Program-made: the position numbers and the translations under genes
IMG/VR virus record: IMGVR_UViG_3300031578_000435
Coordinates: 1 to 20,342 of that record
From: a virus
DNA: 20,342 nucleotides
Reading direction: 5' to 3' (one strand)
Notes under the pieces: model-generated
Databases searched by the model: none
What the model was told of the DNA's origin: nothing
What the model saw: only the letters and a program-made list of their open reading frames with translations
Part shown: in pieces, positions 4,876 to 12,785 of the stretch
Position numbering within the stretch: position 1 is the stretch's first letter
Layout: each line of letters opens with the position of its first letter

Positions 4876-6159
4876 ATGGTAAAGACAGTAGATTTAAGGA
4901 AGATATACAAGCCTTTCGAGCAACAGGTAAAAGCACACACCGCATCTGAAAGGTTTGTTTTATATGGGGGAGCGGTAGGGGGTGGAAAGTCGTTCTGGCT
5001 TTGCAGGGAGGGTATAGAGCTATCCCTTGAGTGTTCTGGTAATGTTGGGTATTTATGCAGGCATGAACTGTCTAGTTTTATGCGGACAACGATGCTTACG
5101 CTGGAACGACTCCTGCCCGGCGATATAATAGCACAACATCATCAGACCGAGAATTATTACCGCTTAATAAACGGGTCTCTTATATTTTATGGTGGTTTAG
5201 GCGATGACCTGAAGGCGATAGACCGGTTAAAGTCGATGGAGCTGGGTTGGTTCGCGATTGACCAGGCAGAAGAGACATCTGAGGGACATTTCTTCCTTTT
5301 GGCCTCAAGGTTACGCTTAAAAGCTCCGAATGTTAGATATAAGGGGATAATGACGGCCAATCCCGCTCCCGGGTGGGTAAAGCACCGGTTTATCGAGCAA
5401 AAACTGGAAGACCATGTATTTATCCCCTCACTACCGAAAGACAACCCGTTTCTGCCCGCCGATTATGAGGAGAGTTTAAGAAAACTCTATCCTGACGAAT
5501 TAGTCAAGCAGTTACTTGAGGGCGACTGGGATGCTCTGGAAGCGGGCAATTATTTATTCAAATATGCAGATATTAAGTCGGCCATAGACCGAGAAGTTGA
5601 TGTTGAAGATTCTGAGCCGAACATTATCGGTCAGGATATAGCCCGATATGGTGATGACAGTTCTGTGGCAATAGTTAAGCGGGGCAACAAGGTTGAATGG
5701 ATTGACCATTGGGCTAAGACGAACTTGATGCACACTACGGGCAAGGTGGTCAACTTGATAGACAGGTTCAAGCCCTCGCTGGTGAATTTGGATATTATCG
5801 GATTGGGTTCTGGCGTTTATGATCGGTTGGTAGAACTCAAATACAAGCAAGTTCAAGGTGTGAATGTTGCGGAATCGGCGCGAGGCGAAGAGAAAGAGAA
5901 ATTCGCCAACCTCCGTGCTGAGATGTATAAGAACCTATCAAACAAGTTCGAGAATGGTGAGATAAGCATACCTGACGACCTGGAGTTAATTGCTCAACTA
6001 TCTAGTGTTAAATACAAAATCAATTCAAGGGGGCAGTTGCAGATGGAGAGCAAGGAAGATATGAAAAAGCGTGGTACCAAGTCCCCTGATAAAGCGGATG
6101 CCCTGGCTTTAGCGTTTATGGACTCACCATTGATTGAAGCGAGGGTAAGATGGCTTTAA
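4876..6159 (+). CDS. terL: Terminase large subunit
   Basis: The 427-residue protein is the phage DNA-packaging motor: an ATPase that drives DNA into the procapsid through the portal and a nuclease that cuts concatemers. Visible motifs are Walker A GGAVGGGKS (31-39), Walker B with catalytic acid in WFAIDQAEE (125-133), the coupling motif MTANPAPGW (159-167), and the RNase H-like nuclease acidic residues in GQDIARYGDD (Asp254), VNLDIIG (Asp306) and SPDKADAL (Asp405/Asp408). Length is typical for a Terminase_6-type protein. ATG 4876 has AAAGGG a few bases upstream. Its end overlaps the portal gene start by ten bases. The gene order terminase, portal, protease, capsid is the classic HK97-like late module. 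Confidence 0.95.
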   Translation: MVKTVDLRKIYKPFEQQVKAHTASERFVLYGGAVGGGKSFWLCREGIELSLECSGNVGYLCRHELSSFMRTTMLTLERLLPGDIIAQHHQTENYYRLINGSLIFYGGLGDDLKAIDRLKSMELGWFAIDQAEETSEGHFFLLASRLRLKAPNVRYKGIMTANPAPGWVKHRFIEQKLEDHVFIPSLPKDNPFLPADYEESLRKLYPDELVKQLLEGDWDALEAGNYLFKYADIKSAIDREVDVEDSEPNIIGQDIARYGDDSSVAIVKRGNKVEWIDHWAKTNLMHTTGKVVNLIDRFKPSLVNLDIIGLGSGVYDRLVELKYKQVQGVNVAESARGEEKEKFANLRAEMYKNLSNKFENGEISIPDDLELIAQLSSVKYKINSRGQLQMESKEDMKKRGTKSPDKADALALAFMDSPLIEARVRWL

Positions 6160-8012
6160 GAGATTGGTTCAGAAAAGCTCCTGTTATTGGCCGGCGGTTT
6201 GGCTATTCAATTAGTCCGTGGACCACACCTCCCGAAAGGGATGCCAGGGGTTATTTATCGGCTTATGGTGAGATTTACAGCCTGTTTGGTATAGCCTTGC
6301 GGATTGCCACTGCTGTCAGCGAGGTTAAGTGGCGGTTATACAAAGGCAGTGAGAGAAGCGAACGGAGTCAAGTCTCTGAACATCCCATATTAAAATTACT
6401 TGATTATGCCAATGAATTTCAGACAGGGCAGGAGATAGTAGAGCTTACACAATTACACATGGACCTGGCAGGGAAGGCATATTGGTATTTGCCCAAGAAT
6501 GGCTTGGGTGTGCCAGGTGAACTATGGGTGTTACCACCCCATTTAATGAAAATAGTGCCCTCCGAAAAGGATTTTATTGCCGGTTATGTTTACTTGAATG
6601 GTAATGAATGGGTGCCTTTTGACAGGAGCGAGATTATAAGATTCCCCATGCCCGACCCCGTGAATCCTTACGGCGGGATAGGATATGCCCAGCCTGCTGC
6701 CGTGGAATTGGACTCTGAATCCTACGCCGGCAAATGGAACAGGAATTTCTTTTACAATTCGGCCAGAGCTGATGCTGTCCTTGAGGCTGAGGGAAGCCTG
6801 AGCGAAGAGCAATATAAGGAATTAAGGGAGCAGTGGGCAAGCCGCTACCAGGGTGTATCAAAGGCACACAAGATAGCCATATTAGAAGGTGGGCTTAAAT
6901 ACAAGCAGATTCAGGTATCGCAAAAGGATATGGATTTCCCTAATTTGAGAAAGCAGACCAGGGAGAACCTTTTGTTTACTTTTGGGATGCCCCTATCCGT
7001 GATGGGCATATCGGAGAATGTTAATCGAGCCAATGCTGAGGCGGGGGATTACACCTTTGCCCGGTGGCTCATTAAGCCCAGGCTTACCAGGATTAAAAAC
7101 AAACTCAACGAACAACTTTTACCTATGTTCCCGAAGGCTAAAGGCGTGGAGATTGATTTTGATGAGGTTGTGCCTGAAACGGTAGAGCAGAAAAAGGGAT
7201 TGGCCGAATCGGGTGTTAAGGCCGGCTATATGACTATCAATGAGGGAAGAAAGCTGGTTGGGTTAGACCCGATTCCCACCGGCGACCAGTTGCTTCTGCC
7301 AATGAATCTATTTCCGACACCGATTAAGGCATTTAAGGTAGCGAAGGTTTTTAGTGAAGATCAGAAGGAGACTTACTGGCAAGGCTATGCCGTTAAAACA
7401 GCGCGTCAAGAGAGTTTTTTTAAGACCAGGCTAAAGGAATTATTTAATGACCAGGAGAAAGATGCCATTAGTCAATTAAGGGACTCAGGGCAAATTGATG
7501 ACTCCTTATTTGACAGTGAGCAGACTAGAGATAAGTTTGATAATACCTTTAGACCTTTAATTGAGAATGTTTATAACTCCGCACTAGAAGTTGCTGTTTC
7601 TGACTTAAAGCAGTTAAACCCCCTTGCCCTTGAATGGATAGCAACTCGCTCCTTATCCCTTGCTACAAGCATAAACGAGACTACTAAGTTAGAAATCAGG
7701 CGACAACTAGCCGAAGGATTGAGGGAAGGCGAAAGTATCCCTAATTTAACAAAGAGAATCAGGGGTTATTATGATGACGCATTTAAGCGGCGGGCACCGA
7801 TGGTAGCGAGGACTGAAGTTATAGCTGCTTCCAATGAAGGTGCCTTACAGGGATACGAAGAGATGGGCGTTAGCAAAGCAGAGTTCTATCCCGCCCCCGA
7901 TGCTTGCGAGGAGTGTCTGGCAGAGGTTGGGGTATATCCAGTAGAGGAAGCACACGGCAAAATACCCGTGCATCCCAATTGTCGATGTGTAATGCTACCG
8001 GTCGTAGAATAA
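6150..8012 (+). CDS. Portal protein fused to MuF-like head morphogenesis domain
   Basis: The 620-residue protein begins at ATG 6150, overlapping the terminase gene. Residues ~1-370 read as an HK97-type portal, the dodecameric ring at one capsid vertex through which DNA passes: YGEIYSLFGIALRIATAVSEV, later ANEFQTGQEIVELTQLHMDL and MPLSVMGISENVNRANAEAG. Residues ~430-620 match the Mu gpF-like minor head protein: ARTEVIAASNEGALQGY near 553-569, then Cys586-x2-Cys589, His608, Cys611 and Cys613 in HPNCRC. In most phages these are two adjacent genes; here no stop separates them. A natural fusion is the simplest reading. The MuF domain is thought to enter the capsid or stabilise the portal region. 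Confidence 0.9.
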   Translation: MALRDWFRKAPVIGRRFGYSISPWTTPPERDARGYLSAYGEIYSLFGIALRIATAVSEVKWRLYKGSERSERSQVSEHPILKLLDYANEFQTGQEIVELTQLHMDLAGKAYWYLPKNGLGVPGELWVLPPHLMKIVPSEKDFIAGYVYLNGNEWVPFDRSEIIRFPMPDPVNPYGGIGYAQPAAVELDSESYAGKWNRNFFYNSARADAVLEAEGSLSEEQYKELREQWASRYQGVSKAHKIAILEGGLKYKQIQVSQKDMDFPNLRKQTRENLLFTFGMPLSVMGISENVNRANAEAGDYTFARWLIKPRLTRIKNKLNEQLLPMFPKAKGVEIDFDEVVPETVEQKKGLAESGVKAGYMTINEGRKLVGLDPIPTGDQLLLPMNLFPTPIKAFKVAKVFSEDQKETYWQGYAVKTARQESFFKTRLKELFNDQEKDAISQLRDSGQIDDSLFDSEQTRDKFDNTFRPLIENVYNSALEVAVSDLKQLNPLALEWIATRSLSLATSINETTKLEIRRQLAEGLREGESIPNLTKRIRGYYDDAFKRRAPMVARTEVIAASNEGALQGYEEMGVSKAEFYPAPDACEECLAEVGVYPVEEAHGKIPVHPNCRCVMLPVVE

Positions 8013-8022
8013 GGAGGTTAAT

Positions 8023-9171
8023 ATGGTTGAATCAATTAGAAAGGTGTTTGACTGCGAAATAAAGAAGCTGGGAGAACGCAATTATGAGTTTACGGCTTCC
8101 ACATCAACCCTTGATAGGGATGGCGAGATAATTGAGGCTGAAGGATGGGATTTAAGGAATTTCAAGAAGAACCCCGTCATTATGTATGCTCATGATTATC
8201 GTAGCCTGCCTATCGGGAAAGCGCCAAGAGTATGGCTTTCTGATGGCAAGTTAAAGAATATCGTTGAATTCCCCCCTGAAGGAACCTATGCGTTTGCCGA
8301 TATTGTAGAAAGACTTGTTGATACCGGCTATCTCAGGACAGAATCGGTGGGTTTCATTCCCAAGAAGTGGGAAGACGGGGATGGCGATAAGGCACCCAAA
8401 CGAACATTCCTCAAGCAAGAATTGCTGGAGATTTCTATTGTGCCGGTGCCCGCAAATCCCGATGCCCTCCGCAATGCTGTTGAAGATGGGGTGATTACCA
8501 CAAAGGAGCTCGATACATTATTTGAGGACGATATTGTCAACAAACCTGAAGAGACTGATGAATGGATAAGGATTCCAGTTAGGGATTGTAAAGTTACTGC
8601 CACAATAGACATTTCCAAGAAAGAAGGTATCAAGGCACTTTATTGTGGCAAGGAAAAGCAGGTCAGGACCTATATGTTTGACAAGAGACCGCCTTTCAAT
8701 TGGACTATGGCGAAAGCCAAGAAATGGGTAGAAGACCATAAGGCAATTGATGGGATTCCCGAGGGGATAGAGATTGAGGAAAAGGTTGTTACTCAGGCCG
8801 AAGTTAAAGATGAGATTGATTATATCAGAGGCATTATTGAGGATGTAGGTCTAAATGAAGAGGCGATGGAATATGCCTGGGAATTGATGCGGGATATTAT
8901 GCGTTTAGCAGGTGACGACATACCTGATGATATAAGGGATACAATCGGGATACTTATTACAGAGCAACAGGAAATCAAGGTAAGAGATGCCATTGATTAC
9001 CTTGAAGAATATCTTGCCAAGACTCACATTGCTGAGAAACCCGAGGAAATCCCGATAATTGTTGAGCCAGACAAAGATAAAACCAAAGAGCCATCCGCCG
9101 AAGACGTTTTGAAGGCTCTTACGGATACAGTCATTAAAAGGCTTGATATGGCTCAGGGTAAAGTGAGTTAA
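8023..9171 (+). CDS. Prohead protease with extended C-terminus
   Basis: ATG 8023 follows AAGGAGG. Residues 1-150 match the HK97-family (U35/S78) prohead protease: catalytic His57 in YAHDYRSLPIG, Ser108 in RTESVGF, and LLEISIVPVPANPDA at 134-148. The enzyme cleaves the scaffold or capsid N-arm during maturation. At 382 residues it is nearly twice the usual ~200. The extension holds a small domain at ~175-245 (VRDCKVTATIDIS, RPPFNWTMAKAKKWVEDH) and a long acidic helical region to the end. As no separate scaffolding gene lies between this and the capsid gene, the tail could act as a scaffold, which is an inference. A strong hairpin follows before the capsid gene. Confidence 0.9.
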   Translation: MVESIRKVFDCEIKKLGERNYEFTASTSTLDRDGEIIEAEGWDLRNFKKNPVIMYAHDYRSLPIGKAPRVWLSDGKLKNIVEFPPEGTYAFADIVERLVDTGYLRTESVGFIPKKWEDGDGDKAPKRTFLKQELLEISIVPVPANPDALRNAVEDGVITTKELDTLFEDDIVNKPEETDEWIRIPVRDCKVTATIDISKKEGIKALYCGKEKQVRTYMFDKRPPFNWTMAKAKKWVEDHKAIDGIPEGIEIEEKVVTQAEVKDEIDYIRGIIEDVGLNEEAMEYAWELMRDIMRLAGDDIPDDIRDTIGILITEQQEIKVRDAIDYLEEYLAKTHIAEKPEEIPIIVEPDKDKTKEPSAEDVLKALTDTVIKRLDMAQGKVS

Positions 9172-9195
9172 GGCAACAAACTCACAAAAAATACT

Positions 9196-9222
9196 AAATC
9201 CGCTCTTAAAGCGGATTTTTTT
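9196..9222 (+). terminator. Intrinsic terminator-like hairpin before the capsid gene
   Basis: AAATCCGCT (9196-9204) pairs perfectly with AGCGGATTT (9210-9218) over a five-base loop, followed by TTTT to 9222. It is a textbook intrinsic terminator, yet the capsid gene's GGAGG (9226-9230) and ATG (9241) follow at once with no room for a promoter. It may mark an RNA end or a stability element. Confidence 0.75.
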
Positions 9223-9240
9223 ATTGGAGGAAAACAAATC

Positions 9241-10446
9241 ATGGAATTAACACAAGAAATACTTGATGGATTTGCCGATAAAATCATTGAAGGGCTATCC
9301 AAAACAGACCGCAAACTAACTCCTGGTGACGATGAGGCGGTCACTGTCGGCAAGAGTCCAGAGGATAAACTTCTGGAAGACCCGAAGGGCGGATTTAAGG
9401 GTATGGGACATTACTTCCGCGACCTAATCAGCGCCGGTCATCCCGATGGTAGTGTCAGCGATTCACTGCGCAAATGGTCTAGCGCGGTAAGAGCTGTGAT
9501 GCAGGAAGGAGACCTTGCCCAAGGTGGCTATCTAGTTCCCGAAGAATTCAGGGCAACCCTGTTACAGACTGCCTTAGAGACATCAATAGTAGGTAGTCGA
9601 GCAGTTAGAGTCCCAATGGCTACCAATCGAGTAACCATCCCAGCACTGGTTGATAGCAACCATGCCACTAATTACTTTGGTGGAATCACCATTTACCGAA
9701 CCGAGGAAGCTTACGCTAAGACTGTCACCAAGCCAACCTTTGGCAAAGTGGGGCTAACACTTCACAAGCTAACCGGGCTGGCACAAGTTACCGATGAGCT
9801 TATCCAGGATTCACCAATAAGCATCGAGCCGATAGTGAGGTCAACATTCGGTCAGGCTATTGCCTTTGTGCAGGATGATGACTTCCTGAATGGCACCGGT
9901 GCTAATATGGCTCTAGGTGCTTTCAATGCCGGCAATCCGTCTTTGGTAGTTCAGGCTATTGAGCCTGGGCAGGCAATAAGTACCATCCTTTACCAGAACA
10001 TCATAAAGATGTGGGCACGCCTGTATCCTGCCGGACACGCTAAGGCTGTTTGGGTTGCCAATATAGAGTGCTTCCCACAACTGGCTTCTATGGCGATGGC
10101 TGTGGGTGCTGGTGGTGGTCCTGTTTGGATGCCTGCCGGTGGCGTTTCTGGTTCACCTTACCAAACCCTGATGGGCAGACCCCTCATCCTATCCGAGAAA
10201 ATGCAGGCTCTTAGCACGCAGGGAGACATTGGCCTTGCTGACTTCAGTCAGTATCTTATCGGTGAGAAGGCGGGTGGAATTCAGGTAGCGACTTCAATGC
10301 ACGTCTATTTCGTCTATGACGAGATGGCATTCAGGTTTGTCCTTCGCTATGACGGGCAACCCTGGTGGCTGTCTGCTTTAACCCCAAGACGTGGTGGAGC
10401 TGGTGCCACTCTTAGCCCGTTCGTAGTCCTGGCAGTCAGACCGTAA
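9241..10446 (+). CDS. Major capsid protein, HK97 fold
   Basis: The 401-residue protein starts at ATG 9241 after GGAGG. Its N-arm (about residues 1-90) is charged and helical, then GGYLVPEEFRATLL (95-108) begins the HK97-type core, with VPMATNRVTIPALVDS, an E-loop-like region (ITIYRTEEAYAKTVTKPTFG) and KLTGLAQVTDELIQDSP. The end, with YDGQPWWLSAL and AVRP, is also typical. It forms the hexamers and pentamers of the shell. The N-arm could be a delta-domain scaffold removed by the protease. It lies directly after the protease gene and between two strong hairpins, which may set its mRNA level. Confidence 0.93.
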   Translation: MELTQEILDGFADKIIEGLSKTDRKLTPGDDEAVTVGKSPEDKLLEDPKGGFKGMGHYFRDLISAGHPDGSVSDSLRKWSSAVRAVMQEGDLAQGGYLVPEEFRATLLQTALETSIVGSRAVRVPMATNRVTIPALVDSNHATNYFGGITIYRTEEAYAKTVTKPTFGKVGLTLHKLTGLAQVTDELIQDSPISIEPIVRSTFGQAIAFVQDDDFLNGTGANMALGAFNAGNPSLVVQAIEPGQAISTILYQNIIKMWARLYPAGHAKAVWVANIECFPQLASMAMAVGAGGGPVWMPAGGVSGSPYQTLMGRPLILSEKMQALSTQGDIGLADFSQYLIGEKAGGIQVATSMHVYFVYDEMAFRFVLRYDGQPWWLSALTPRRGGAGATLSPFVVLAVRP

Positions 10447-10450
10447 TATC

Positions 10451-10478
10451 GGGGGGGGGGTGAAATTCCCCCCCCTTT
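10451..10478 (+). terminator. G-run/C-run hairpin after the capsid gene
   Basis: A run of ten G (10451-10460) can pair with eight C (10468-10475) around TGAAATT, followed by TTT. It lies between the capsid stop and the next ribosome binding site (AGGAGG, 10487-10492). The short T-run makes it a weak terminator, but it could block 3' exonucleases. Confidence 0.55.
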
Positions 10479-10501
10479 GAAATAACAGGAGGTTAAACAA
10501 A

Positions 10502-11002
10502 ATGCAAGTAGCACAAATAATAAAAGTCGTACCAATGATTCTACCCCTCGACATCACCGCTGGTCTTTCAAGCGATGTGATAAATATGGCGAAGTGGAAT
10601 CACCTCGCTATATATATACAGCAGGGCGCTTGGGCTGGTGGCACTCCAACCCTGACAGTTGAAGCCTGCAGCGACAATGCGGGAACATTATCTCCAGACA
10701 TGGACTTCTACTATCGTAGAGCAATAATGGGTGGAGCTGCCCTTTCGGATGTTTGGGGTGCTCGCACCTGGTGTACCTCGACAGGGCTAACCATGCTCGC
10801 CACAGCCAATGCTGCAACCATTATCGAGCTGGATGCTGCTGAAGTCTATGCGAATAGGGTTGCTACAGTTGCCGCAAATGCTGGTTACCATCGTGTCAGG
10901 ATAACGATTGGAGCAGGCGGGGCAGTCGATTTAATTCAGGTCACTGCAATCCTGACTCAATACCGGTATGCAGAGGACTTGCTGAAAACAGTGCTTGACT
11001 GA
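10502..11002 (+). CDS. Putative capsid decoration or head structural protein
   Basis: A 166-residue protein starts at ATG 10502 after AGGAGG (10487-10492). The sequence has alternating beta segments rich in small residues (LTVEACSDNAG, YHRVRITIGAGGAVDLIQV), without charged clusters, like many capsid-surface beta-sandwich proteins. No catalytic motif or transmembrane segment is seen. Its position immediately after the major capsid gene, and with similar spacing to the two other small beta-rich proteins that follow, suggests a decoration or auxiliary head protein. It is assigned on context and composition only. Confidence 0.6.
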   Translation: MQVAQIIKVVPMILPLDITAGLSSDVINMAKWNHLAIYIQQGAWAGGTPTLTVEACSDNAGTLSPDMDFYYRRAIMGGAALSDVWGARTWCTSTGLTMLATANAATIIELDAAEVYANRVATVAANAGYHRVRITIGAGGAVDLIQVTAILTQYRYAEDLLKTVLD

Positions 11003-11010
11003 GGTAACTA

Positions 11011-11148
11011 ATGTCCAAGAAACACCAAAAGGACAAGAGGAAGGTGAGGGTTGTTAAAGCCCTCACCTATCCTGTTAAACATCGCATGGTGGTTAGTCCA
11101 CCAAATACCAAGGATGAGGAATGTAAGACCTCTCCTGTGACTCGGTAA
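11011..11148 (+). CDS. Small basic hypothetical protein
   Basis: A 45-residue frame begins at ATG 11011, six bases after GAGG (11001-11004), and ends at TAA 11146-11148. It starts MSKKHQKDKRKVRVVKALTY and is strongly basic. No family is recognised. A 9-bp inverted repeat (11042-11050 with 11060-11068) lies within the coding region and could fold in the mRNA. The next gene follows after 21 bases. Confidence 0.5.
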   Translation: MSKKHQKDKRKVRVVKALTYPVKHRMVVSPPNTKDEECKTSPVTR

Positions 11149-11169
11149 ATAAAAACTTGGAGGTAAATA

Positions 11170-11652
11170 ATGAGCGAATATGTAGACAATAAAGCATTAC
11201 GGAAATTACTATTGGGTCGGGAGGTTGCACGAGCTGCCAGTGTTTTGCCACAGACAGTAGTTTCGCCTGGCACACCCTATTACACTATTTACGGTGGTAA
11301 GGTATTGGTTACTGGACTGGTTGGCGAAATAGTAACTGCAAATGTGGGGGGTGCGTGTGCTGTTAGTTGGTTCCATGCCCCTACGGCTGGCACTGGTGCC
11401 CTTCTTACTGCTGCTACCACTATCACTACATGGGTAGTGGGGGACATTCTCAGTGTCTCAGGATTACTAACCGCTGTTATGTCACCTACAGTCCATGCCT
11501 CATCTGGAGTTATGCTGGAATCAGGCGGCAAAGGTATTCTGTTGATGCCAGGAAATCTAGGTATGATTTCCACAACGAGCGTAGCTGGCAATTGGAAGTG
11601 GATGCTCACCTACATACCAATTGATGATGGTGCTTACATAAGGGCTGTGTAA
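11170..11652 (+). CDS. Putative head structural protein
   Basis: A 160-residue protein begins at ATG 11170 after TTGGAGG (11157-11163). After a short charged N-terminus (KALRKLLLGREVARA), it consists of hydrophobic beta strands rich in T, V, G and A (GKVLVTGLVGEIVTANVGG, AATTITTWVVGDILSVSGLL). No membrane-protein signature is convincing. It could be a capsid decoration protein or a head-associated beta-barrel, but it is not recognised. It lies in the block of small beta-rich genes after the capsid gene. Confidence 0.55.
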   Translation: MSEYVDNKALRKLLLGREVARAASVLPQTVVSPGTPYYTIYGGKVLVTGLVGEIVTANVGGACAVSWFHAPTAGTGALLTAATTITTWVVGDILSVSGLLTAVMSPTVHASSGVMLESGGKGILLMPGNLGMISTTSVAGNWKWMLTYIPIDDGAYIRAV

Positions 11653-11662
11653 CTGGAGTGAG

Positions 11663-11720
11663 CCTGTCGGAAACGGCAGGGTAATACCCCCTTTAGGCGG
11701 GGGGTATAAAAACCCCCCGC
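11663..11720 (+). promoter_or_regulatory. GNRA hairpin plus mutually exclusive stems before the 11742 gene
   Basis: CCTGTCG (11663-11669), GAAA, CGGCAGG (11674-11680) form a GNRA-capped hairpin. Next, ATACCCCC (11684-11691) can pair with GGGGGTAT (11700-11707), whereas GCGGGGGG (11697-11704) can pair with CCCCCCGC (11713-11720). The two latter stems share the same G-run, so only one can form at a time, the layout of a switch. The ribosome binding site GGAGG follows at 11731-11735. Confidence 0.5.
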
Positions 11721-11741
11721 TGAATCACATGGAGGTTTAAT

Positions 11742-12110
11742 ATGGCTGGAAGTGCAATGGTTTTTACCGAAATAACACATGGAACGGTCAAGAAGATAAA
11801 GGCTGAGTGGACATCAGATGATACTACTGGAGCGGTTACTGGGACTACAACCAGCTTCTATTTTGGGCGGTTGCTTGGTGCTATAACAGTTCCAGATGCG
11901 GTTGCTGCTCCCACTAACCTTTATGATATAGCAGTAAACGATAATGATGCGGTAGATGTTGCTTTGGGGGCTCTTGCTGACCGGAGTATTGTCAATACTG
12001 AATTCGTTGCTGAAGCGGCAATGGCTGCTGTGGCTCATTCCCAATTAACAATCGCTATCACCGCTGCGGGCAATTCCACAGAGGGAACAGTCTATCTCTT
12101 TATAAGGTGA
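11742..12110 (+). CDS. Putative head or neck structural protein
   Basis: A 122-residue protein begins at ATG 11742, with GGAGG six bases upstream. It is beta-rich and contains FTEITHGTVKKIKAEWTSDD, then a strand pattern with FYFGRLLGAITV, and a C-terminus with QLTIAITAAGN. Proteins with this composition occur in phage head gene clusters but I do not assign a precise family. It is the last capsid-shell gene before the HNH insertion. Confidence 0.55.
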   Translation: MAGSAMVFTEITHGTVKKIKAEWTSDDTTGAVTGTTTSFYFGRLLGAITVPDAVAAPTNLYDIAVNDNDAVDVALGALADRSIVNTEFVAEAAMAAVAHSQLTIAITAAGNSTEGTVYLFIR

Positions 12111-12115
12111 TAAAA

Positions 12116-12271
12116 ATGACTTTTGGAAGTGAAATCCTACAAATGATTAAGCAGGTCAAGGAACAGGAACCTGAAAGACGAACTCTTTGCCCTGAATGCG
12201 ATTATCCATTAAAAGAATCTGAAGATGGGGTATTGTATTGTGAATTCTGTGGATTTACTTCGCCCACATAG
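12116..12271 (+). CDS. Small zinc-ribbon protein
   Basis: A 51-residue frame starts at ATG 12116 after AAGGTGA (12104-12110) and ends at TAG 12269-12271. It has two CxxC knuckles, LCPECDYP and YCEFCGFT, separated by about 16 residues, which is a classic zinc ribbon. Its 3' end overlaps the reverse-strand HNH gene by 70 bases. The function is unknown; zinc ribbons often bind nucleic acid or proteins. Confidence 0.6.
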   Translation: MTFGSEILQMIKQVKEQEPERRTLCPECDYPLKESEDGVLYCEFCGFTSPT

Positions 12272-12714
12272 GGTCTCAGGGCATTATGGTAGCCCGTATG
12301 TTGACCAGCAAGGGTTAAACGCAAATTTTCAATCCGATTATCGTCCCTAATACCATTTCTATGATGCACTATTTCAAGGGACATTAAGCATCGGTTTAAG
12401 TATTTTGCCATAATTAACCTATGTTCTTTAATGTAACCATTTTGTTCTGCCATGGGGTAAAAGAAATCATCTGGATGAAGCTGAATCATTACATATCCTT
12501 CAGATGTTAAAAATCTACCCTGATACAAACTGGGGTTGGGAAGTGCTTTGGCATCACAGCTTTTGCACCGCCCATTATAGTTTGGTTTTCTGAGGCTATA
12601 ATAATTAACCCACCGTTGCTTGCCACAATCAGGGCAGGCAAGCCAAATAGACCTCATATTGCTTTTATAGCCGATAGAGTGTCCATACGCTAATGTTCCA
12701 ATTTTTATACTCAT
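12202..12714 (-). CDS. HNH homing-type endonuclease
   Basis: The 170-residue reverse-strand protein cuts DNA and likely spreads itself by homing. A zinc-binding N-terminal part contains CPDC (27-30) and CKSC (50-53). The HNH core is EHRLIMAKYLNR (97-108), then EIVHHRNGIRDDNRIENL (114-131), with the invariant His117-His118 and the final Asn/His positions. The start is ATG 12712-12714; a TTG frame reaching 12735 would include the promoter, so it is rejected. It is the only clear antisense gene in the structural cluster, sits between small head genes and overlaps the zinc-ribbon gene tail-to-tail, as expected of a mobile insertion. Confidence 0.88.
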   Translation of the reverse strand: MSIKIGTLAYGHSIGYKSNMRSIWLACPDCGKQRWVNYYSLRKPNYNGRCKSCDAKALPNPSLYQGRFLTSEGYVMIQLHPDDFFYPMAEQNGYIKEHRLIMAKYLNRCLMSLEIVHHRNGIRDDNRIENLRLTLAGQHTGYHNALRPYVGEVNPQNSQYNTPSSDSFNG

Positions 12715-12720
12715 AACAAT

Positions 12721-12749
12721 ATTATAACATAGCAAAACCTACAATGCAA
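12721..12749 (-). promoter_or_regulatory. Extended -10 promoter for the HNH gene
   Basis: On the reverse strand TTGCAT (12744-12749), a 17-base spacer and TATAAT (12721-12726), preceded by TG-T, form a strong extended -10 promoter. The ATG of the HNH gene begins six bases downstream of the -10 box, so transcription would start at or next to the first base of the start codon, giving a leaderless mRNA. Confidence 0.7.
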
Positions 12750-12785
12750 GGGGTTGGAGTAGCGAATAAATCAGGAAGCTAATAA

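Noticed and set aside
11289-11609. Antisense ORF of 106 codons
   Set aside because: It mirrors the beta-rich head gene on the plus strand and has no ribosome binding site.
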